From: Vibrio vulnificus NBRC 15645 = ATCC 27562
GTDB lineage: Bacteria; Pseudomonadota; Gammaproteobacteria; Enterobacterales; Vibrionaceae
NCBI RefSeq assembly: GCF_002224265.1
Contig: NZ_CP012881.1
Span: forward strand, 1,674,001-1,738,000
Direction of reading: 5' to 3'
DNA length: 64,000 nucleotides
Under the pieces are notes generated by a model, which searched no databases, was not told the DNA's origin, and worked only from the letters and a program-made list of their open reading frames with translations. Of this stretch, positions 44,404 through 54,352 are shown one piece after another (position 1 is the stretch's first letter; each line of letters starts with the position of its first letter). Position numbers and translations under genes: made by a program.

Positions 44404-46200
44404 TTAGTTGGAAATTCGTTGGATATGCGCCAAGAAAGGTGCCGCTTGCATAAACCCAGTGAGTCGGGCGTTTGAAACGGGATTACCTTGCGCATCCCAA
44501 AAATCGATCGTCGGTAGGCCGAGCACTTGTTGGGCCTGCAGCAGCTCAATGTCTTGCGCTTGGTTACGTGTTACGTCAGCTTGAAGCAACACAAATTGTT
44601 TGAGTTGAGCTGCCACTGCTGGGTCGTGGAAGGTGTATTTCTCGAACTCTTTACATGCCACACACCAATCGGCATAGAAGTCGAGCATCACAGGTTTTTG
44701 GGCTTGTTTGGCTAACACTAATTGCTGTTGAAGCTCTTCGACGTTGCGGATTTTAATAAAGCTCACTTCGCTGGTTTGTGCCTGTTGAGTGCTGTCGGCA
44801 AACCAATAATTGAGGGCAGGCTGAGCGGAGGCAAATAAACCCAATACGGCAATAATGCCCACCGCGCTTTGCTTCCAACCACCAAACTCCAAGCTATTTT
44901 TCACATGGTAAAGCCAGCCAAACGCCGCGATGCCCAAGGCAGACCATAGCGCGGTTGACCACATTTCAGGAAGAATGCGCTCCAATAGGAAGATAGGCGC
45001 TGCCAATAACACAAAGCCAAACAGCGTTTTAACGCGATCCATCCAACCGCCGGCTTTGGGGAGCAGTTTATTGCCAAACACGGCGACCAAAATCAAAGGA
45101 ATCCCCATGCCCATGGCTAAGGCATACAGTGCAACGCCACCCGTCAAGAGATCACCACTTTGTGCCACGTACAGCAGTGCCCCAGAAAGCGGTGCTGTGG
45201 TACAAGGCGAGCAGACCAAACCGGAAATGGCCCCCATGGCAAAAACACCCGCACTGCTGCCCCCTTGCTGCTTATTGCTCAAATTGTTCAGCCAGGTTTG
45301 CACACCGCTAGGCAGTTGTAGGGTATACACCCCAAACATGGAGAGCGCTAAGGTGACAAAAAGAATACTCAGACCGATCAACACATAAGGGTGCTGCATA
45401 GCGGCTTGGAACTGTAAGCCAGCGGAAGCGACAACCAGACCCAGTAAGGTATAGGTCAGTGCCATGCCTTGAACATAGACCAGAGAGAGGCCAAGCGCGC
45501 GTCGCTGACTCAGTTTACCGCTGCCTAATACGATGCTGGTCAGAATTGGGTACATCGGTAGTACGCAAGGAGTAAAGGCCAAGCCAACACCGAGTGCCAA
45601 GAACAGCAGTGGCGTCCACCAGTTATCGGCTAAGCCTGAAGCCAACTGATCTTGCTCGGTCAGAGGTTGAGGCGTTGAGGTGTTCGTTGTTGATGTTTCA
45701 AGGTGGCGGGGAGTTTGTGCCAGTGTCGTTGCTGGTGCCATGTCGCCATTAGTAAACGAGGCAATATCGATCACTCGCGTTTCTGGCGGATAACAAAAGC
45801 CCGCTTTGGCGCAGCCTTGGTATTGCACAATCACTTTGGCGCCAGGCTGCCAGTCTTGCATTGGAATGTTGACGAACAATGGATGGGTATAGATGTTCAC
45901 GTCGCCAAAAAATTCATCTCGGTACGGCTGGCCATCTTCCATCTGAATGTCACCTAAGGTCACGTTTTCAGCACTGAAAGAGAGACGTTGCTGGTAAAGG
46001 TAATAACCTTCTTTTACTTGCCAGTCGAGGGTTAAGCGATGATCTTGTTGGAAGAAGTTAAAAGGAAAGGCCTGATCAACAGGAACAAAATCATTTGAGC
46101 CAGAGCCAAATGTACTGGTTTGATTGTTGCCAAATAAGGCCATGGCTGGAGAGGAAATCATCAGCCATCCGATCACGAAAAAGGTCAATACTGCGCGCAT
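44404..46200 (-). CDS. dsbD: Protein-disulfide reductase DsbD
   Basis: Inner-membrane protein that carries electrons from cytoplasmic thioredoxin to periplasmic DsbC/DsbG and cytochrome maturation. 598 residues from the ATG at 46200: a signal peptide ([13 protein letters not shown]), an N-terminal periplasmic domain with the Cys pair in [11 protein letters not shown], a membrane domain with [10 protein letters not shown] and [11 protein letters not shown], and a C-terminal thioredoxin-like domain with WCVACK. All six redox cysteines are present. Confidence 0.95.
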   Translation of the reverse strand: MRAVLTFFVIGWLMISSPAMALFGNNQTSTFGSGSNDFVPVDQAFPFNFFQQDHRLTLDWQVKEGYYLYQQRLSFSAENVTLGDIQMEDGQPYRDEFFGDVNIYTHPLFVNIPMQDWQPGAKVIVQYQGCAKAGFCYPPETRVIDIASFTNGDMAPATTLAQTPRHLETSTTNTSTPQPLTEQDQLASGLADNWWTPLLFLALGVGLAFTPCVLPMYPILTSIVLGSGKLSQRRALGLSLVYVQGMALTYTLLGLVVASAGLQFQAAMQHPYVLIGLSILFVTLALSMFGVYTLQLPSGVQTWLNNLSNKQQGGSSAGVFAMGAISGLVCSPCTTAPLSGALLYVAQSGDLLTGGVALYALAMGMGIPLILVAVFGNKLLPKAGGWMDRVKTLFGFVLLAAPIFLLERILPEMWSTALWSALGIAAFGWLYHVKNSLEFGGWKQSAVGIIAVLGLFASAQPALNYWFADSTQQAQTSEVSFIKIRNVEELQQQLVLAKQAQKPVMLDFYADWCVACKEFEKYTFHDPAVAAQLKQFVLLQADVTRNQAQDIELLQAQQVLGLPTIDFWDAQGNPVSNARLTGFMQAAPFLAHIQRISN

Positions 46201-46301
46201 AATCAACAAGGTCAAAAGATGAATGGAGGTTAGTCTAACTCAATCAGACCTAGAAACGGTGCAGAAAGTTTCAGGGATAGGGAGGTTATGTGCAGAAAAT
46301 T

Positions 46302-46324
46302 AAAAAAGGGAGCCGAAGCTCCCA
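46302..46324 (-). terminator. dcuA terminator
   Basis: GGGAGC and GCTCCC pair around CGAA (46308-46323); the minus strand continues with six T. Confidence 0.85.
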
Positions 46325-46343
46325 TGAGTAAGACTCGTTTTAC

Positions 46344-47651
46344 TTAGATAAATAGGCTACCAAAGGCAAAGCCAAGCGCAACCGCAGAAGCGATGGTCGC
46401 TACACCCGGAATAAAGAATGGGTGGTTGAACACGTACTTACCAATGCGGGTTGAACCTGTATCATCCATCTCTACGGCAGCCAATAGGGTTGGGTAAGTT
46501 GGTAGAACAAACAGCGCACTCACGGCAGCAAAAGAAGCGACCGCAGTAAGTGGCGCTACACCAATCGCCAGTGCAGCAGGCATAAGAGCAACCGTGGTTG
46601 CGCCTTGTGAGTACAGCAGCATAGAGGCAAAGAACAGTACCAATGCCAGCATCCAAGGGTAGTCAGACAGCAAAGCACCAGCGACATCTTTAATGCCATC
46701 GACGTGAGCATTAACGAATGTAGAACCTAACCAAGCCACGCCCAGTACGCACACACACGCCGTCATACCTGAACGGAAAGTCGCTGCAGAAGGGATTTTT
46801 GATGCATCGATCTTAGTGAACATCACAATCGCTGCGGCGGCAGCCAACATCACTGTCATGATCGCTTCGTTACGGCCAAGCGCTGGGTTTTCAATCAGGC
46901 CAACAGAGCTTGAAATAGCCGCTGCGTAACAAACCACAAACGCAATCGCGCCAAGGAAGATGTAAGTCGCGGTTTTTGCAGTTGGTAGGATTTCACGTTG
47001 TGTTTCAGTGCTGAGCTTGATAAGACCTTTCGCAAGGCGATCTTGATACTCAGGATCGTCTTTCAGCTCGCTACCCATGTAGTTCGCCACCAAAGCACCG
47101 ATCATACACGCCACAAATGTGGTTGGGATACAAACCGCAAGCAGTGTTAAGTAGTCCACACCAAACGGCGCCAACATGGCCGCAAACGCCACCACGGCCG
47201 CAGAAATCGGTGAAGCAGTGATCGCGATTTGTGATGCGACAACGGCAATCGACAATGGGCGAGAAGGACGCACGCCTTGGCCTTTTGCTACTTCGGCAAT
47301 AACAGGCAGCGTTGAGAATGCGGTATGACCGGTACCCGCCATCAACGTCATTAAGAAAGTGACGATAGGCGCGTAGAAGGTAATACGTTCAGGATGTTTG
47401 CGCAGGAAGTTTTCCGCAATTTGAACCAGCCAATCCATACCACCAGCCACTTGCATTGCGGCAATAGCGGTGATCACAGACATGATGATCAAAATAACGT
47501 CAACAGGAATAAATGCTTGTTTGGTTGGTACGCCTAGAATCAGCGACAGGACAATAACACCCGCACCACCAGCGAAACCAATACCAATGCCACCAATTCG
47601 TGCCCCTAAATAGATAAAGAGCAGAACGACTAATAACTCGACCGCTACCAT
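46344..47651 (-). CDS. dcuA: Anaerobic C4-dicarboxylate transporter
   Basis: Dcu-family membrane antiporter for fumarate, malate, succinate and aspartate; 435 residues (E. coli DcuA 433). The N-terminal VELLVVLLFIYLGARIGGIGIGFAGG and MAGTGHTAFSTLPVIAEVA are family hallmarks. It follows aspA on the same strand, so aspartate uptake and deamination to fumarate are linked, as in E. coli. Confidence 0.95.
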   Translation of the reverse strand: MVAVELLVVLLFIYLGARIGGIGIGFAGGAGVIVLSLILGVPTKQAFIPVDVILIIMSVITAIAAMQVAGGMDWLVQIAENFLRKHPERITFYAPIVTFLMTLMAGTGHTAFSTLPVIAEVAKGQGVRPSRPLSIAVVASQIAITASPISAAVVAFAAMLAPFGVDYLTLLAVCIPTTFVACMIGALVANYMGSELKDDPEYQDRLAKGLIKLSTETQREILPTAKTATYIFLGAIAFVVCYAAAISSSVGLIENPALGRNEAIMTVMLAAAAAIVMFTKIDASKIPSAATFRSGMTACVCVLGVAWLGSTFVNAHVDGIKDVAGALLSDYPWMLALVLFFASMLLYSQGATTVALMPAALAIGVAPLTAVASFAAVSALFVLPTYPTLLAAVEMDDTGSTRIGKYVFNHPFFIPGVATIASAVALGFAFGSLFI

Positions 47652-47680
47652 AGATTGTTACCTCATATATTTTATTGATT

Positions 47681-47722
47681 CTGATTAGCGAAGCGCTTTG
47701 CCTAAAGCGCTTGAATAATCAG
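47681..47722 (-). promoter_or_regulatory. Strong interrupted hairpin in the dcuA leader
   Basis: CTGATTA (47681-47687) pairs with TAATCAG (47716-47722) and AAGCGCTTT (47691-47699) with AAAGCGCTT (47704-47712), leaving a 3x3 internal loop and a 4-base loop. It lies after the aspA terminator and 30 bases before the dcuA start, with no T-run, so it is not a simple terminator. Confidence 0.6.
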
Positions 47723-47770
47723 AAGTAAAATAAATACTTGTTATTATTATGGTTATTAATAAAAACGGCA

Positions 47771-47797
47771 AAAAGGGCCCACTAAGGAGCCCTTTAT
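47771..47797 (-). terminator. aspA terminator
   Basis: On the minus strand AAAGGGCTC pairs with GGGCCCTTT, with one G-U pair, followed by T residues. Confidence 0.75.
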
Positions 47798-47805
47798 TTT
47801 TACGA

Positions 47806-49257
47806 TTATTCGTAACGTTTTGCTTTGTAAGTTGGGTGCATGAAGTTTTGCACAGACAGGATGTCATCCAATTCTTCAGATGTCAGCAAGCCACGCTCAA
47901 GCACTACTTCACGTACGCTCTTACCGGTTTCCGCACAAATCTTACCAACGATGTCACCTTCGTGGTGGCCGATGTATGGGTTTAGGTAAGTAACGATACC
48001 GATAGAGTTGTAAACGTAGTTTTCACAGATCTCTTTGTTCACTGTGATGCCATCAATACACTTGTCACGTAGGTTCACACACGCGTTTTGTAGTAGTGAG
48101 ATCGATTCAAACATCGCTTGACCAATCACAGGCTCCATTACGTTTAGTTGTAGCTGGCCGCCTTCGGCTGCGAATGAAATCGTGTTGTCGTTACCCAGCA
48201 CTTTGAAACACACTTGGTTCACCACTTCTGGGATAACTGGGTTCACTTTTGCTGGCATGATTGAAGAGCCGGCTTGCATTTCTGGCAAGTTCAGTTCGTT
48301 CAAACCAGCACGAGGACCAGAAGAAAGCAGACGTAAGTCGTTACAGATCTTAGACAGTTTCACCGCTAGGCGTTTTAGCGCGCCGTGTGCCATTACGTAA
48401 GCACCACAGTCTGAAGTTGCTTCGATAAGGTCTTCTGCTGGAACCACTTCTAGGCCAGTCACTGCCGCTAGGTGTTTCACGGCAAGTGCTTGGTAACCAG
48501 GAGGTGTGTTCAAGCCAGTACCGATCGCCGTTGCACCTAGGTTCACTTCAAGAAGTAGCTTCGAGGTGTAGTCTAGCGCGCGGATCTCTTCGTTTAGTGT
48601 CACTGCCCAAGCGTGGAACTCTTGACCGACAGTCATTGGCACTGCATCTTGCAACTGAGTACGGCCCATTTTTAGGATGCCGTTGAACTCTTGAGATTTC
48701 AGCTCAAACGCACCTTTTAGGTATTCAATCGCTTCCATCAATTTATGGATGCTGTTGTAAACCGCAATACGGAAGCCCGTTGGGTAGGCACAGTTGGTTG
48801 ATTGGCTCTTGTTCACGTGATCATTTGGGTTCACCACGTCGTAATCGCCTTTCTCTTTGCCCATTAATTCTAGAGCAATGTTGGCAAGTACTTCGTTGGT
48901 GTTCATATTCACAGAAGTGCCCGCACCGCCTTGGAATACGTCCGATGGGAACTGATCCATGCATTTGCCAGTTTCCAACATTAGGTCACACGCTTGAATG
49001 ATGTAATCTGCGACATTCTTAGGAATTGCACCCAACTCTTTGTTGGCAAGCGCCGCCGCTTTTTTGGTCATAACCATGCCACGAACGAATTCTGGCACGT
49101 CAGAAATAGTGACATTTGAGATGTTGAAGTTTTCGATGGCGCGCAGCGTGTGAATACCGTAGTAAGCGTCAGCCGGAACGTGACGTTGGCCTAATAGATC
49201 TTCTTCAATACGAGTGGCCGGAGTTGATGCTTTTGGAGCTTCAGTTAGGGTAGCCAT
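47806..49257 (-). CDS. aspA: Aspartate ammonia-lyase
   Basis: Fumarase/aspartase-superfamily enzyme that converts aspartate to fumarate and ammonia; 483 residues. [25 protein letters not shown] aligns with the start of E. coli AspA after a slightly longer N-terminus; the superfamily signature [11 protein letters not shown] is present. An AGGATCCTGTT element precedes the ATG. It is followed by a terminator and dcuA. Confidence 0.96.
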   Translation of the reverse strand: MATLTEAPKASTPATRIEEDLLGQRHVPADAYYGIHTLRAIENFNISNVTISDVPEFVRGMVMTKKAAALANKELGAIPKNVADYIIQACDLMLETGKCMDQFPSDVFQGGAGTSVNMNTNEVLANIALELMGKEKGDYDVVNPNDHVNKSQSTNCAYPTGFRIAVYNSIHKLMEAIEYLKGAFELKSQEFNGILKMGRTQLQDAVPMTVGQEFHAWAVTLNEEIRALDYTSKLLLEVNLGATAIGTGLNTPPGYQALAVKHLAAVTGLEVVPAEDLIEATSDCGAYVMAHGALKRLAVKLSKICNDLRLLSSGPRAGLNELNLPEMQAGSSIMPAKVNPVIPEVVNQVCFKVLGNDNTISFAAEGGQLQLNVMEPVIGQAMFESISLLQNACVNLRDKCIDGITVNKEICENYVYNSIGIVTYLNPYIGHHEGDIVGKICAETGKSVREVVLERGLLTSEELDDILSVQNFMHPTYKAKRYE

Positions 49258-49565
49258 AACAGGATCCTTAGATAATAATTCTGATATTTAAGTGATTGGT
49301 TAGCCATTTTCTGCAATCAGAATCCATTCATCAGAGTATTTGGCTGTAAAATCCGTCCTGACTTATGTGGCACATGATACTGTACCTTGCGCATAAAAAT
49401 AGTAAGTGGATCACCTTTTTCGCTTTTATTTCGTCAATATTTTGCAAAGTATGAACAGCATATGAATAACTCTAAAGGGGTAGTCAAAAAACACGCATTT
49501 TTACAGGATAAATTTGAGTCACAGCACGATTTGCCATTACACTGAAATCAACTAAGGGGGAGCTC
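49258..49565. promoter_or_regulatory. Divergent aspA-fxsA promoter region
   Basis: This 308-base gap holds no gene that I can support. For fxsA a promoter is visible: TTGAGT (49514-49519), an 18-base spacer and TACACT (49538-49543). An 11-bp palindrome ATGTGGCACAT lies near 49364; I could not match it or any clear CRP or FNR site to consensus. Confidence 0.55.
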
Positions 49566-50096
49566 GTGTTTCCAATATTATTACTACTGTTTATTTGTGT
49601 ACCCATTATTGAGATTGCTCTCTTCATTCAAGTTGGTGGCTTCATTGGTTTATGGCCGACAATTGGCTTAGTACTGATTACGGCGTTTGTTGGGGCGTCT
49701 TTGGTTCGTAGCCAAGGGTTGCAAACTCTGATGTCGGTGCAACAACGTTTGCAGCAAGGTGAGTTACCTGCGCAACAGATTGTCGAAGGTGTGATGCTAG
49801 CGGTGTCGGGCGTATTGTTGCTCACTCCTGGCTTTATGACCGATGCCATGGGCATGATGGTGTTGATTCCTGGTCCAAGAGCTGCGATTGCCCGCTACTT
49901 GATGAGCAAAGTAGTGGTGAATGGTTCAGGCGGTGGTTTTCATTCTCACTATCATAGCGAAGGCTTTGATCGTAGCCCGTTCGAGCAAGATCCGTTTTAT
50001 CGTCAGCCTTTTAATGATGGTAAACAAGGCCAGACGTTCGAAGGGGAATATGAAAGCAAAGACAAACAAGACGATGATCAGAATCGCCTGCGTTAA
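49566..50096 (+). CDS. fxsA: FxsA membrane protein
   Basis: Small cytoplasmic-membrane protein, 176 residues, of the FxsA family (suppressor of F exclusion of phage T7 in E. coli). The first 110 residues contain membrane segments (LLLLFICVPIIEIALFIQVGG, IGLVLITAFVGASLVR, GVMLAVSGVLLLTPGFMTD); the tail is polar, rich in His, Asp and Phe. It starts with GTG behind AAGGGGGAGCTC. Next to aspA as in E. coli. Confidence 0.9.
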   Translation: MFPILLLLFICVPIIEIALFIQVGGFIGLWPTIGLVLITAFVGASLVRSQGLQTLMSVQQRLQQGELPAQQIVEGVMLAVSGVLLLTPGFMTDAMGMMVLIPGPRAAIARYLMSKVVVNGSGGGFHSHYHSEGFDRSPFEQDPFYRQPFNDGKQGQTFEGEYESKDKQDDDQNRLR

Positions 50097-50125
50097 CTCG
50101 AAAAAATGTCTCATTTGATGAAATA

Positions 50126-50156
50126 GAAAAGCCGGAGCATTCCGGCTTTTTTGATC
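50126..50156. terminator. Terminator between fxsA and trmL
   Basis: AAAAGCCGGA and TCCGGCTTTT pair around GCAT with T and A runs on either side, serving both convergent genes. Confidence 0.85.
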
Positions 50157-50177
50157 TTGTTGGCTGAGGCGGTAATG

Positions 50178-50651
50178 TTACTTCGCCCCTTGGAACCCCA
50201 ACTGACGCCATGCCTCAAAAGCAATGATCGCCACCGCATTCGATAAATTTAAGCTGCGCGCATCAGGCATCATAGGAATACGAATACGTTGTGGCATAGG
50301 TAGGCTTTCAATCACCTCCATTGGCAGACCACGTGTTTCTGGACCAAACAGCAGTACATCGCCTTGGCGATATTGCGCATCCACATGATGGCCGGTGGTT
50401 TTGGTGGTGCAGGCAAAAATACGATATTCGCCACGCTGCTCGAGATAGTCGAGGAACGCTTGGTAGTTCTTATGGCGTGTGACACGAGCAAGATCATGAT
50501 AATCCAAGCCAGCACGGCGCACTTTCTTCTCTTCAAGATCAAACCCAAGCGGTTCAATTAGGTGCAAATTTGCGCCACAGTTGGCACAAAGGCGGATGAT
50601 GTTGCCAGTGTTTGGCGCAATTTCTGGTTCGTATAGAGCAATATCAAACAT
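50178..50651 (-). CDS. trmL: tRNA (cytidine/uridine-34-2'-O)-methyltransferase
   Basis: SPOUT-class methyltransferase acting on the wobble base of tRNA-Leu; 157 residues, as in E. coli Trm[32 protein letters not shown] is the N-terminal signature, and [11 protein letters not shown] plus [18 protein letters not shown] form the knotted SAM-binding region. Single gene, convergent with fxsA. Confidence 0.93.
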   Translation of the reverse strand: MFDIALYEPEIAPNTGNIIRLCANCGANLHLIEPLGFDLEEKKVRRAGLDYHDLARVTRHKNYQAFLDYLEQRGEYRIFACTTKTTGHHVDAQYRQGDVLLFGPETRGLPMEVIESLPMPQRIRIPMMPDARSLNLSNAVAIIAFEAWRQLGFQGAK

Positions 50652-50758
50652 GGTATCGAGCGAATATGGTCAAAAGAGGGAGCCAGTATATACCCAAGTG
50701 TGAAGGCTTGGGTATAAAAGTGCCCGATAAGCGACAGCGCACAGATGAGCGATGATGT

Positions 50759-51367
50759 TTAGCCTATCGCTTGAGCATAATTTTGCTCCACTGCTCGCCA
50801 GTCGACCACATTCCACCAAGCATCTATGTATTCTGGACGGCGATTTTGATAGCGGATGTAGTACGCATGCTCCCACACATCGAGTGCGAGGATCGGCTCA
50901 CCACGTACGCTGGCAATATCCATCAGCGGGTTATCTTGATTGCTGGTGGAGGCGATATGGATATCACCGCCTTTGACCACTAACCACACAAAGCCAGAAC
51001 CAAAGGTGTTGACGGCCGCTTGGGAAAAGGCCTCTTTGAATGCAGCAAAAGTGCCAAATTTTTCTTTAATCGCGTGGGCAAGAGCGCCTTGAGGTTCCCC
51101 TCCACCATTGGGAGACATGCACTGCCAGTAGAGAATATGGTTATAGTAGCCACCGCCATTATTGCGCACCGCAGGGCTGTGTTGAGAAATGCCAGCGAAG
51201 ATCTCAGTGAGCGTTTGATTCTCAAGCTCACTGCCTTGAATCGCCGCGAGAAATTTATCGTAATAGGCTTTATGGTGTTTGCTGTAGTGCACTTCCATGG
51301 TTTTCGCATCGATGTATGGCTCTAACGCATCGTAGGAATAGGGAAGCTCTGGGAAAGTGTGTGACAT
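50759..51367 (-). CDS. sodA: Superoxide dismutase, manganese type
   Basis: Cytosolic Fe/Mn-family superoxide dismutase, 202 residues. Metal ligands are seen in the N-terminal HYSKHHKAYYD region, NNGGGYYNHILYW, and DVWEHAYY. The Gly-rich GGG before NH and Gln in TSNQDNPLMD favour manganese over iron specificity. Its neighbours are cpxA and trmL; sodA also lies near cpx in E. coli. A perfect Fur box lies upstream, and the ribosome binding site falls in a hairpin. Confidence 0.92.
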   Translation of the reverse strand: MSHTFPELPYSYDALEPYIDAKTMEVHYSKHHKAYYDKFLAAIQGSELENQTLTEIFAGISQHSPAVRNNGGGYYNHILYWQCMSPNGGGEPQGALAHAIKEKFGTFAAFKEAFSQAAVNTFGSGFVWLVVKGGDIHIASTSNQDNPLMDIASVRGEPILALDVWEHAYYIRYQNRRPEYIDAWWNVVDWRAVEQNYAQAIG

Positions 51368-51399
51368 GGTAAATCCTCCGGTGATGAAGGATTTACCAT
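51366..51399 (-). promoter_or_regulatory. Hairpin covering the sodA start codon and ribosome binding site
   Basis: ATGGTAAATCCT (51366-51377) and AGGATTTACCAT (51388-51399) form a perfect 12-bp stem with a 10-base loop. In the transcript the 3' arm holds AGG of the GGAGG ribosome binding site and the first two bases of the AUG, so translation could be blocked when it is folded. Confidence 0.7.
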
Positions 51400-51407
51400 A
51401 ATCTTAA

Positions 51408-51422
51408 TGATAATTATTATCA
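51408..51422 (-). promoter_or_regulatory. Fur box upstream of sodA
   Basis: TGATAATTATTATCA matches the 7-1-7 Fur consensus TGATAATnATTATCA at every position. Fur repression of Mn-type sodA under iron-replete conditions is established in E. coli. Confidence 0.85.
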
Positions 51423-51443
51423 ACTGTGATCTTTGTAAGGGTA

Positions 51444-52832
51444 TTAGCGCATTTTCACCAGTGGGAGAGTGATGGTGACTCGCAAACCGCCAAGGTCGCT
51501 ACGCTCGGCTTTTATGGTGCCGCTGTGTTGGCGAATCGCGCTTTCGGTAATGCTTAAACCAAGCCCGGTTCCTCCAGAATGACGATCCCGAGCGGTAGAG
51601 ACTCGATAAAACGGACGGAAAATGGCTTCGAGCTCCTCTTCAGGTACCCCTTCACCATTATCATCGACGACGATATGTAGCGTGTCGTCGATGGCTTGAA
51701 TCGCGATGTTCACTTGGTCTTTGCCGTAGTAGATGGCATTGCGAATGATGTTTTCGATCGCGCTCATTAGCAGCTTAGGGTTACCGGAAATATGTCGCTC
51801 GGGCAATGGGGTATATTGCAAGGCTTTGCCCATTTGTTCCGCTTCAAATTGCGCATCCTGAATGATCTCTTCCCATAGGCTGGCGACGGGCTGCTCTTCA
51901 CGATCCAAATGGCTGTTCATCTGCATGCGAGAGAGTTCCAGCAGTTCACTGATCATCTGTTCCAAACGTTGCGCTTCAGTATCAATCCGTTGCAGCTCAT
52001 TACTTTCGCCCTGTTTGCGTGTCGCAAGCGCATTGGCCATTCTCAAGCGAGTCAGTGGTGAGCGCAATTCATGGGAAATATCCGACAGCAACCGTTGCTG
52101 ACCTGAAATCATTTGATTGACCGCTTCGACCATGCGGTTGAAGCTGGCGCCGGCTTGGCGAAACTCCGAGGTGCCTTTTTCTAAAGAGGGATCGGTGACA
52201 AATTCCCCTTTGGCGACCCGTTGCGCCGCTTTTTCTAAGCGTCGTGCGGGTTGGCTGAGTGCCCACGCGAGCCACAGCAGTAAGGGGGTACTGACCAGCA
52301 TCACAGCCAGTAGTAGCTGAAATGGATGATCAAACATACGCAGCAAAAATGGCGGTGGTTGGTTCCAACGCATTCCGACGTAAAGTAAGTACTCTTTGTT
52401 TGCTAGCGTCACTGGCAGTGGCCCTGAGAGCATAAAGCGGCCATACAGCTTTTGCTTGGGCTGATCGGGTTGTTCAATCGAGGTGACGAAGTTTTTCAGT
52501 GCCTTGAGCTGAAAATCCCCTTGCTTCAAGGTGGTGAGGATATTGCCATCGTAATCGGTGATGAAAAAGCGCGGCCGGCCATCTCGCCCATGGCGATCGC
52601 TGGGGCGCTCCATGCGAAAGAGAATGCGGCCAAGATCAGTTTCGCCACGATATTGCTTTTCGATCTCCTGCTTGGCTTCAATAAAGCGATCGTATTGATC
52701 GGCCGGAATATTGCGCGCCTTACGAGGGTCAAGATGAGGCAAAGCCAAGACGGCCATCAACACCAAAAACATGGTAAACCAGAAGATGGCAAAAATTCGC
52801 CCATACAAACTGGTGATTTTCGGCAAACGCAT
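51444..52832 (-). CDS. cpxA: Envelope-stress sensor kinase CpxA
   Basis: Inner-membrane histidine kinase, 462 residues (E. coli 457). A membrane segment (IFAIFWFTMFLVLMAVLALP), a periplasmic sensor domain, a second membrane segment near 170-190, HAMP, the phosphorylation motif SDISHELRSPLTRLRM and ATPase boxes NIIRNAIYYG and GGTGLGLSI follow in order. It starts 3 bases after cpxR. Confidence 0.94.
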   Translation of the reverse strand: MRLPKITSLYGRIFAIFWFTMFLVLMAVLALPHLDPRKARNIPADQYDRFIEAKQEIEKQYRGETDLGRILFRMERPSDRHGRDGRPRFFITDYDGNILTTLKQGDFQLKALKNFVTSIEQPDQPKQKLYGRFMLSGPLPVTLANKEYLLYVGMRWNQPPPFLLRMFDHPFQLLLAVMLVSTPLLLWLAWALSQPARRLEKAAQRVAKGEFVTDPSLEKGTSEFRQAGASFNRMVEAVNQMISGQQRLLSDISHELRSPLTRLRMANALATRKQGESNELQRIDTEAQRLEQMISELLELSRMQMNSHLDREEQPVASLWEEIIQDAQFEAEQMGKALQYTPLPERHISGNPKLLMSAIENIIRNAIYYGKDQVNIAIQAIDDTLHIVVDDNGEGVPEEELEAIFRPFYRVSTARDRHSGGTGLGLSITESAIRQHSGTIKAERSDLGGLRVTITLPLVKMR

Positions 52833-52835
52833 CGG

Positions 52836-53519
52836 TTACTCCACAATCATTAAGTAGCCACGGCCACGTAGGGTTTTAATTCGAGATTTGCCATCCGAGC
52901 GTTCAGGGAGTTTTTTGCGTAAGTTTGAAACGTGCATATCAATGGCACGGTCAAAAGCCGCTAGACGTTTACCGAGCACATCCAAGCTGAGGGTCTCTTT
53001 GGTTAATGTGCTGCCTGGGTTTTGCATAAAGTGGCTCAGCAAGGCGAATTCGGTCGCAGTGAGGTCCAGCTGAGTGCCAGCACAATACGCTTCCAATCGG
53101 CCCGGATAAATTTTCAGGTCTTGATACTCGATGCAATCGCTGCTTTTGGGGGCTTTCGTCGCACTGGTGCGGCGTAAAATCGCTTTGATACGCGCCAGCA
53201 GTTCACGATCACTGAAAGGTTTGGGCAGATAGTCATCCGCACCCAGCTCCAAGCCGATGACACGATCGATCTCTTCCCCTTTGGCTGTCAGCATTAATAC
53301 TGGTGTATCCCACTGTTCACGTAACTTCTTCAACGTATCAATGCCATTGAGTTTGGGCATCATGACATCGAGTAAGATCAAATCAATCTCTGCCGATAAG
53401 GCTTGCAAACCCTGCTCACCGTCGTTCGCCTCGGTGACATTAAAGCCTTCATAGCTTAAGACTTCCGTCAGTAAGCTCGTCAGTTCGGTGTCGTCGTCAA
53501 TCAGCAGGATGTTTGCCAT
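52836..53519 (-). CDS. cpxR: Envelope-stress response regulator CpxR
   Basis: OmpR/PhoB-family regulator, 227 residues. The phosphoacceptor is Asp51 (LILLDVMMPK); the winged helix at the C-terminus includes LTATEFALLSHFMQNPG and VSNLRKKL. It is divergent from cpxP across an intergenic region with a CpxR box, giving autoregulation as in E. coli. Confidence 0.96.
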   Translation of the reverse strand: MANILLIDDDTELTSLLTEVLSYEGFNVTEANDGEQGLQALSAEIDLILLDVMMPKLNGIDTLKKLREQWDTPVLMLTAKGEEIDRVIGLELGADDYLPKPFSDRELLARIKAILRRTSATKAPKSSDCIEYQDLKIYPGRLEAYCAGTQLDLTATEFALLSHFMQNPGSTLTKETLSLDVLGKRLAAFDRAIDMHVSNLRKKLPERSDGKSRIKTLRGRGYLMIVE

Positions 53520-53608
53520 AGTAGGGCCTTTCTCTCAATCAGTTCTCTTTAACAGTTCTCTTTAATATTACTGTGAAATGACCGCAGGGAAGAGGAGCAA
53601 AGTCGCTC

Positions 53609-53623
53609 TTTACGATACTTTAC
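53609..53623. promoter_or_regulatory. CpxR box between cpxR and cpxP
   Basis: TTTACGATACTTTAC reads GTAAAGTATCGTAAA on the minus strand, a perfect GTAAA-N5-GTAAA CpxR site. A further TTTAC half-site lies at 53640-53644. It can serve both divergent units. Confidence 0.85.
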
Positions 53624-53717
53624 GCTCTCTATACGTCACTTTACCTTGCAGTTTGTATTCTACACTCAAGCGCTGTGAGAACAGCTCAAATGAACCGACA
53701 TGAGTAAGGAATTGATT

Positions 53718-54233
53718 ATGAAACTTGCAAAAAAAATGGTACTCGCTGCTGTTGTCCTTCCACTAACACTAGGTACTGCCAGCGCCTTTGCTTTTGGCGG
53801 CGGTAAAGGCCATCACAAAGGGCCTGATGGCGAATGTGGCATGGGGATGGAACGCGGCATGATGCGTCAACTGGACCTGACCGATGCGCAGAAAGAGCAG
53901 TTGGATGCGATGCGTGGCAGCAACCGTGCACAAATGAAAGAGATGCATCAAGGCAATTTCGCAGCGAATCAAGCAGAGCGCCAAGCACAGCATGCCAAAG
54001 TACAAGCACTGTTATTGGCGGACAACTTCGATCAAGCCACTGCCAATGAACTGGCAAAACAGATGGCGGAGAAACAGGCAGAGCGCCGTGTGAAAATGCT
54101 GGAAAAACAACATCAAATGTTGAGCATTTTGACTCCAGAGCAAAAAGCGAAATTTGTTGAACTTCAAAACGAGCGCATGCAGGAGTGTGGCGACAAAATG
54201 CAAAAACGCATGGAAAAGCACGCGAAAAACTGA
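53718..54233 (+). CDS. cpxP: Periplasmic Cpx regulator / Spy-family chaperone CpxP
   Basis: Spy/CpxP-family periplasmic helical protein, 171 residues. A signal peptide (VLAAVVLPLTLGTASAFA) precedes a His/Gly-rich segment and two LTxxQ-type motifs (LDLTDAQKEQL and LTPEQKAKF). CpxP restrains CpxA and binds misfolded proteins. The ATG at 53718 follows AAGGA; an in-frame start at 53700 would lengthen the signal peptide unnaturally. Confidence 0.85.
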   Translation: MKLAKKMVLAAVVLPLTLGTASAFAFGGGKGHHKGPDGECGMGMERGMMRQLDLTDAQKEQLDAMRGSNRAQMKEMHQGNFAANQAERQAQHAKVQALLLADNFDQATANELAKQMAEKQAERRVKMLEKQHQMLSILTPEQKAKFVELQNERMQECGDKMQKRMEKHAKN

Positions 54234-54259
54234 TCTGAGCGTTATCCACTGACTTGAGC

Positions 54260-54288
54260 AAAAAGGCGATCTTCGGATCGCCTTAAAT
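54260..54288 (+). terminator. cpxP terminator
   Basis: AAGGCGATC pairs with GATCGCCTT around TTCG; the trailing T-run is short, so it may be partial. Confidence 0.6.
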
Positions 54289-54352
54289 GTATCGTACTCA
54301 TTCACGGTTTGGCGCGTTATACTGCGGCTATGGCTTTTTTCATTGAATGATT

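Noticed and set aside
47685..47867. 60-residue frame in the aspA-dcuA gap
   Set aside because: It covers the aspA terminator and the dcuA leader hairpin and overlaps the end of aspA; no start signal.
49360..49375. Palindrome ATGTGGCACAT as a CRP site for aspA
   Set aside because: The arms are separated by one base, not the six bases of a CRP site.
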